Positions 6,386-10,170 of a stretch of DNA of 10,170 bases are shown in pieces. The translations under genes and the position numbers were made by a program. The stretch covers positions 1-10,170 of the forward strand of contig CALHCK010000104.1 in the NCBI GenBank assembly GCA_937936695.1. The letters run 5' to 3'. How positions within the stretch are numbered: the first letter of the stretch is position 1; every line of letters starts with the position of its first letter. Origin of the DNA: an uncultured Polaribacter sp. (GTDB taxonomy: Bacteria > Bacteroidota > Bacteroidia > Flavobacteriales > Flavobacteriaceae). The notes under the pieces are model-generated. The model was not told the DNA's origin and ran no database searches. It was given only the letters and a program-made list of their open reading frames with translations.

Positions 6386-7540
6386 CTATTCTTCTATTTT
6401 TAAAATTTCTATATCAAAAACTAAATCTGCTTTCTTAGGAAAAGGTCCAAAAGCTTCTTCTCCGTAAGCTATGTAATATGGTATAAATAACCTTGCTTTT
6501 TCACCTTCTCGCATTTGTAACACACCTTCTTTAAAACCAGATATCATTGGTTTATTGGGGTCATTTAATTTAAATACAAATGGTCGCATTCCTTTATCTA
6601 AAGATGATTGTATCTTGGTTCCGTTTGCTGTGTACAAAGTAAAATGAGATGTAATTTTTTTAGTATCAACTACTTTTTTTCCTGATGTTTCTTTTAATTT
6701 TAAAATTCTTAAACCAGAAGCTGTTTTCACAGATTTTGATTCATTCATTTTAAGTAAAAAAGCTTTTTTAGCAACTAAATATTTTTCATATCTAACTTTT
6801 TCTGCTTTTTCTTTTTCTTGCTTAATAATTTTTTCGTTTTCCGCAAAATTTAATAGTTCGTTATTAAATACTTCATTTGCAGTAAATGACGTTGCTAAAG
6901 AACCTGCTTTAAGAATACGAACTGTTTTTATGGTATCTCCTTGTTTAATAGCATTTACCACAGACATTCTAGTAGAGTCAATTGCTGTTTTTAACTGAAG
7001 AGAATCTAAAATTTTATTTTTTAAAACCTTTAATTCTTTTGGATGAATAATAACCTTACCAAACACTGTATGTTTACCATCTAAATGCGGTACAGGTTTG
7101 TGAGTGATAAAAAATTGGGTGTTATTAGTACCAGGACCTGCGTTGGCCATAGAAAGAATTCCTGCATCGTTATGACTGTATAACAATCCTCCTTCTTTAT
7201 TTTTTGGAAATTCATCACCAAAGTTATATCCTAATTTCTTAGTACCAGTTGCGGTATAAACTCCTGCCTGAATTACAAAATTATTTACAACTCTATGAAA
7301 AATAATACCTTCATAAAAGTTTTTATTTTTTAACGAGTCTGTTAGTTTGCTATTTGTACCCTCAGACAGTGCAACAAAATTTGCCACTGTCATGGGTACA
7401 TCTTTAGCATATAATTCTAATAAAATAGTTCCTTTATTAGTTTCGATTTCAGCATACACACCATCGGTAAATTCCTTATTATTAGATACACAAGAAATAG
7501 TAACGATTGCTAGTAATACTAAAATCTTTATATTTTTCAT
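6386..7540 (-). CDS. Lipoprotein with cyclophilin and FKBP domains (dual-family peptidyl-prolyl isomerase)
   Basis: A predicted envelope lipoprotein that speeds cis-trans isomerisation of prolyl bonds during protein folding. Its signal peptide ends in a lipobox with Cys17 (AIVTISC). Residues about 28-212 are a cyclophilin: FHRVVNNFVIQ carries the catalytic Arg83 with Phe88 and Gln91, MANAGPG (131-137) and QFFI (142-145) follow, and HLDGKH (152-157) has His152 in place of human Trp121, a change common in bacterial cyclophilins. A charged, probably helical linker runs from 230 to 270. Residues about 275-383 are FKBP-like (SGLRILKLKE; Tyr359 in AYGE; Phe375), but the human FKBP12 positions Tyr26, Phe36, Asp37 and Trp59 read Phe300, Ile310, Gln311 and Phe336, so this domain may be weak or only bind. 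The gene starts 7 nt after the FKBP lipoprotein stop and ends 2 nt before the PAP2 start. Confidence 0.93.
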   Translation of the reverse strand: MKNIKILVLLAIVTISCVSNNKEFTDGVYAEIETNKGTILLELYAKDVPMTVANFVALSEGTNSKLTDSLKNKNFYEGIIFHRVVNNFVIQAGVYTATGTKKLGYNFGDEFPKNKEGGLLYSHNDAGILSMANAGPGTNNTQFFITHKPVPHLDGKHTVFGKVIIHPKELKVLKNKILDSLQLKTAIDSTRMSVVNAIKQGDTIKTVRILKAGSLATSFTANEVFNNELLNFAENEKIIKQEKEKAEKVRYEKYLVAKKAFLLKMNESKSVKTASGLRILKLKETSGKKVVDTKKITSHFTLYTANGTKIQSSLDKGMRPFVFKLNDPNKPMISGFKEGVLQMREGEKARLFIPYYIAYGEEAFGPFPKKADLVFDIEILKIEE

Positions 7541-7547
7541 TAGAAAA

Positions 7548-8249
7548 TTATTTAACTTCTAATAATTCAACTTCAAAAATAAGAGCCATATATGGTTTAA
7601 TTGGTCCACCTGGTCTTGGAGATTCTCCGTAAGCTAATTCTTGAGGAATAAAGAATTTATATTTAGCTCCTTGTTTCATCAATTGTAAACCTTCTGTCCA
7701 CCCTTTAATAACCTGACTAACACCAAACTCTGCTGGTTGTTTTCTATCTACAGAACTATCAAAAACAGTACCATCTATTAAAGTACCATGGTAATGTACT
7801 TTAACTTTACTTTGTGCAGTTGGTGTGCTACCAGTACCCTCTTTAATTACCATGTATTGTAAACCACTTTCTGTAGTTTTTATTCCGCTTTTGCTTTTAT
7901 TAGCAGCTAAAAAGTCTTCTCCTTCTTTTTTATAAACAGATGCTTTTTCTAATTCAGCTTTTCTTGTTTCTTCTTGTTTTTTCTGAAAATAAGATCTTAT
8001 AACATTTTGTACATCTTTTTCTTTTAACAATAAGTTAGTAGAATCTAAACCATTTCTAATAGCCTGATTTAAGATTGCTGTATTAACATCTTTAAATCCT
8101 GATTTTAGTTGATTAGACATTGTTAAACCAATAGCATAACTTACAGAATCTATTTCTGTATTTAACGATTTTACCTCTTGTGCTTGATTACCACATGAAA
8201 AAAGTGTTGCTGATGCAGCTACTAATGCTAAGTTTTTAATTATTTTCAT
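7548..8249 (-). CDS. FKBP-type peptidyl-prolyl isomerase lipoprotein, FkpA/Mip-like
   Basis: A 233-aa envelope isomerase/chaperone. The N-terminus MKIIKNLALVAASATLFSC is a lipoprotein signal with Cys19 as the lipidated residue. Residues about 31-125 form the helical FKBP N-terminal dimerisation region known from FkpA and Mip (SVSYAIGLTMSNQLKSG, then charged helices). The FKBP fold spans about 128-233 and keeps nearly all binding-pocket residues of FKBP12: Tyr153, Phe163-Asp164 (VFDSS), Phe175, Val180-Ile181, Trp184 (VIKGW), Tyr207 (LAYGE) and Phe225. It should therefore be an active isomerase, in contrast to both flanking paralogues. It starts 9 nt after the gldI stop and ends 7 nt before the cyclophilin-FKBP gene, so co-transcription is very likely. 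The substrate is unknown; folding of exported or outer-membrane proteins is inferred from family and location. Confidence 0.95.
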   Translation of the reverse strand: MKIIKNLALVAASATLFSCGNQAQEVKSLNTEIDSVSYAIGLTMSNQLKSGFKDVNTAILNQAIRNGLDSTNLLLKEKDVQNVIRSYFQKKQEETRKAELEKASVYKKEGEDFLAANKSKSGIKTTESGLQYMVIKEGTGSTPTAQSKVKVHYHGTLIDGTVFDSSVDRKQPAEFGVSQVIKGWTEGLQLMKQGAKYKFFIPQELAYGESPRPGGPIKPYMALIFEVELLEVK

Positions 8250-8258
8250 TTCTATTTA

Positions 8259-8789
8259 TTAATTAATTTTTATTAATGTTACTGTACTTTTTATAGAGGT
8301 ATTTATACCTATTTTATTACCATCTCCTGTAATACCAAATGCGCTGTAAGACGGTATTACAAATGTAATAGTTTCTCCTTCTTTCATCAACTTAATTCCT
8401 GTTTGAATAGCTGGTATAAAATCTTCTTTATCTACTTTGTATTTTTTTATCCCTAAATCTTCTTTACTATAAATTATAGAGTCATTAAGGTCTGTAATAT
8501 TATAGGTTAAAACAACATCGTCTCCTACTTTTGGTTTTGGTAAATCTTCTTCTATTTTTGTTTTGTAAATGTACCAAAACCCATTTGATGAAACAATATA
8601 ATTTGTAGCTGTATCTTTTTTAATTAATGCTGCAATTTTATCGTTTTCTATACTATTAATTTCTTTGGCTTGCTTTATCGTTTCTGTTAAAAGTGTGGTA
8701 GATTTTTTAGGATTGATAGGCCTCCTTGGTGTTGGTTTAGAACATCCAAAGCATAAAGCAACAAGCAGCAATATAATATTAACTCTCAT
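8259..8789 (-). CDS. gldI: Gliding-motility-associated FKBP-like lipoprotein GldI
   Basis: GldI is a lipoprotein required for gliding in Flavobacterium johnsoniae and related to the Mip/FKBP isomerases. It is thought to help fold envelope components of the gliding/type-9-secretion machinery. This 176-aa protein has a short lipoprotein signal ending in FGC (Cys16), a charged helical stretch (about 33-60), then the family-typical segment SSNGFWYIYKT and an FKBP-like domain to the C-terminus (GDDVVLTYNITDLND; LMKEGETITFVIPSYSAFG). Pocket positions are degenerate: the Phe-Asp pair of FKBP12 reads Ile-Tyr, the pocket Trp is lost (IPAIQTGI), and the conserved Tyr of AYG is Phe. A structural or binding role is thus as plausible as catalysis. 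Its ATG lies inside the end of the DHH gene (11-nt overlap, different frame), indicating translational coupling. Assignment rests on recalled GldI sequence features and position behind the DHH gene. Confidence 0.9.
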   Translation of the reverse strand: MRVNIILLLVALCFGCSKPTPRRPINPKKSTTLLTETIKQAKEINSIENDKIAALIKKDTATNYIVSSNGFWYIYKTKIEEDLPKPKVGDDVVLTYNITDLNDSIIYSKEDLGIKKYKVDKEDFIPAIQTGIKLMKEGETITFVIPSYSAFGITGDGNKIGINTSIKSTVTLIKIN

Positions 8790-9807
8790 AAGACAATTCT
8801 AATTCCTTTTTATACGCTGGTAACAAAGTACTAAATTTTGTAACTGTTTTAGCTATAGATAGTTCAGATTTCCCTCCTGCTGCATTATCATGCCCACCAC
8901 CATTAAAATGATTTCTTGCAAATTGATTTACAGAAAACTTACCTTTAGATCTAAATGATATTTTTATTATTGATTGTTCTGTATCTTCAATAAATATTGC
9001 TGCAAATATAATTCCTTTTAAAGACAAAGCGTAATTCACAACACCTTCTGTATCTCCTTTTTTAAAGTCGAATCTCTTTTTTTCAGCATTAGTTAACGTT
9101 ATATATGCCGTTTTATATGTAGGCAAAATTTGTAAGTTGCTTAATGCCTGACCTAGTAATAAAAGTCTATTATACGAGTTTGCATCATAAACATTATTAT
9201 GAATCTTATCGTTTTCAGCTCCTTTATCAATTAAGTTTGCTATAATTCTGTGTGTGGTGCTTGTTGTAGATCTAAATCTAAAAGAGCCTGTATCTGTCAT
9301 GATACCCAGGTAGATACAAGTAGCAATATCTGCATTAATTAGTACAGTATCTTTAAACATGTCTATAAAATGGTATATCATTTGGCAGGTAGAACAAACG
9401 CTTACATCACTATAGGTGTAAGTGGCGTAGTCATCGGGGTCTTGGTGGTGGTCTATTAATATTTTTATGGCTTCACTGCGTTCTAAGATATCTGCCATTT
9501 GTCCTGTGCGGTGGTAGGCATTAAAATCTAAAGTGAATATAATATCAGCGGCTTCTATAATAGCTGTACTTTCTGCAGTTTGGGTATCGTATTTTAGGAT
9601 GTGAGCTTCTCCTGGTGCCCACTTTAAAAAATCGGGGTAGATATTAGGGGTAATAACTTGTACATTATGTTGATAATGCATTAAATAATGGTATAGCGCA
9701 AGCGAAGACCCAATAGCATCGCCATCTGGATTTTTGTGGCATACAATTACAATATTTTTAGGACTGTTTAATAAGGCTTTAATAGCCAAGAAATCATCTG
9801 TACTCAT
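8779..9807 (-). CDS. DHH/DHHA1 phosphoesterase, NrnA-like (oligoribonuclease / pAp phosphatase)
   Basis: A 342-aa cytoplasmic phosphoesterase of the DHH superfamily. NrnA relatives degrade 2-5-nt RNAs and/or convert 3'-phosphoadenosine 5'-phosphate to AMP; which activity dominates here cannot be read from sequence. Metal-binding motifs appear in order: CHKNPDGDAIGSS (23-35; His24, Asp28, Asp30), TLDFN with Asp94, IDHH (118-121), and GIMTDTGSFRF with Asp172. The C-terminal DHHA1 domain ends in the substrate-binding loop FNGGGHDNAAGG (301-312). Length and architecture are complete. The ATG at 9807 gives the usual family start about 20 residues before motif I. It is the first gene of the five-gene cluster and is divergent from ndk. 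The 5' half has noticeably higher G+C than the 3' half. Confidence 0.95.
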   Translation of the reverse strand: MSTDDFLAIKALLNSPKNIVIVCHKNPDGDAIGSSLALYHYLMHYQHNVQVITPNIYPDFLKWAPGEAHILKYDTQTAESTAIIEAADIIFTLDFNAYHRTGQMADILERSEAIKILIDHHQDPDDYATYTYSDVSVCSTCQMIYHFIDMFKDTVLINADIATCIYLGIMTDTGSFRFRSTTSTTHRIIANLIDKGAENDKIHNNVYDANSYNRLLLLGQALSNLQILPTYKTAYITLTNAEKKRFDFKKGDTEGVVNYALSLKGIIFAAIFIEDTEQSIIKISFRSKGKFSVNQFARNHFNGGGHDNAAGGKSELSIAKTVTKFSTLLPAYKKELELSYES

Positions 9808-10087
9808 AGGGAGCGAAGATACAATTTTTTAAAAGTTTATAAAGCGAAATTAGAGCTTAGTCTGTCAATAGTGAGTACAATTAAATGCGATGAGTGTTGT
9901 TTTAGCAAGACTTTAAAGTTGTATTGTAAAAGGAACTATGCTTTACTTTAAATGCGCTGTGGGCGAATGTGTTTTACTTTTATAATATATTAGGGGGCTA
10001 AAAAATATGTTAAAGGTAAAGGCATAATGCTAATAGGCTTGCTTTTTGATCGAAATAAGTTACTTTTGCGCTAAATATAAACATAGA
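9808..10087. other. Divergent intergenic region between the DHH operon and ndk
   Basis: This 280-nt gap must hold both outward promoters. The ndk promoter is clear at its right end. For the DHH operon, TATCTTCG on the minus strand (9821-9814) is one mismatch from TAnnTTTG but has no proper -33 TTG, so I call it only tentatively; it would give an almost leaderless mRNA. The middle (about 9840-10035) is unexplained. It is somewhat richer in G+C than the pheT/endonuclease gap, contains the 10-bp palindrome ACTTTAAAGT at 9910-9919, and has no convincing ORF, tRNA or strong hairpin. Confidence 0.6.
10039..10068 (+). promoter_or_regulatory. Bacteroidota-type promoter of ndk
   Basis: TTG (10039-10041), a 19-nt spacer and TACTTTTG (10061-10068) match the TTG-N19-TAnnTTTG promoter of Bacteroidota exactly in both elements and spacing. 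The expected start of transcription, a few bases downstream, leaves a leader of roughly 10-15 nt (TAAATATAAACATAGA region). It is A-rich with no Shine-Dalgarno sequence, as is usual in this phylum. Confidence 0.85.
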
Positions 10088-10170
10088 ATGGCAACAAATA
10101 GAACATTTACAATGCTTAAGCCAGATGCTGTTGAAAAAGGGCATATTGGTGCAATATTAGAGAAAATTTC
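10088..10170 (+). CDS. ndk: Nucleoside diphosphate kinase, N-terminal 27 codons (3' end outside window)
   Basis: The product transfers the gamma phosphate from ATP to other nucleoside diphosphates through a phosphohistidine, balancing NTP and dNTP pools in the cytoplasm. The visible start MATNRTFTMLKPDAVEKGH followed by IGAILEKIS is the family's first strand and helix. It includes the conserved TMLKPDAV segment, whose Lys contacts the nucleotide phosphates. The catalytic His and the rest of the roughly 140-aa protein lie beyond the right edge. It has its own promoter and is divergent from the DHH operon. Confidence 0.95.
   Translation, partial: MATNRTFTMLKPDAVEKGHIGAILEKI

Noticed and set aside
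9938..9985. Possible 15-codon peptide (ATG at 9938) in the ndk-DHH gap
   Set aside because: Too short to distinguish from chance, with no ribosome-binding or promoter context and no repeated amino-acid codons that would suggest a leader peptide.
1..10170. Mobile elements, CRISPR arrays, tRNA or rRNA genes, toxin-antitoxin or defence genes
   Set aside because: Looked for on both strands; no direct-repeat array, transposase motif, cloverleaf or paired small ORFs were seen. All sizeable genes are conserved housekeeping or envelope genes apart from the unrecognised fragment at the left edge.

Overview
The window looks like chromosomal housekeeping DNA from a marine-type member of the Flavobacteriaceae (Bacteroidota). 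Evidence: DNA of roughly 30% G+C, a GldI gliding/type-9-secretion lipoprotein gene, A-rich leaders without Shine-Dalgarno sequences, a Bacteroidota-type promoter (TTG-N19-TAnnTTTG) in front of ndk, and a stand-alone pheT. A Polaribacter/Tenacibaculum-like genus is a guess from protein flavour only. I see no insertion sequence, phage gene, CRISPR array, tRNA or rRNA.

Layout, left to right. (1) 3-488 (+): the 3' end of an unrecognised gene. It converges on pyrD, with a 12-bp hairpin terminator between them. (2) 550-1584 (-): pyrD, a class-2 (quinone-type) dihydroorotate dehydrogenase with cysteine where class-2 enzymes normally have serine. (3) 1678-4104 (-): pheT, the beta chain of phenylalanyl-tRNA synthetase, with its own terminator and a candidate -7 box. 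(4) 4264-5814 (+): a secreted endonuclease I followed by fibronectin-III and lamin-tail domains. (5) 5820-9807 (-): a tight five-gene cluster read from right to left: DHH phosphoesterase, gldI, an FKBP lipoprotein, a cyclophilin-FKBP fusion lipoprotein, and a PAP2 phosphatase. Gene junctions are -11, +9, +7 and +2 nt. (6) 9808-10087: a 280-nt divergent intergenic region. (7) 10088 to the edge (+): the first 27 codons of ndk.

How the genes fit together. pyrD, ndk and the NrnA-like DHH enzyme belong to nucleotide synthesis and turnover, and pheT to translation. The most distinctive block is the run of three consecutive peptidyl-prolyl-isomerase-type lipoproteins led by gldI. They look like a co-transcribed envelope-folding cassette, and their FKBP active sites run from intact to strongly degenerate. 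The PAP2 gene closing the operon probably acts on a lipid phosphate in the inner membrane. No wholly new system is evident. The best leads are the cysteine-type class-2 PyrD, the isomerase cassette with its dual-family immunophilin, and a compositional step inside the DHH gene.
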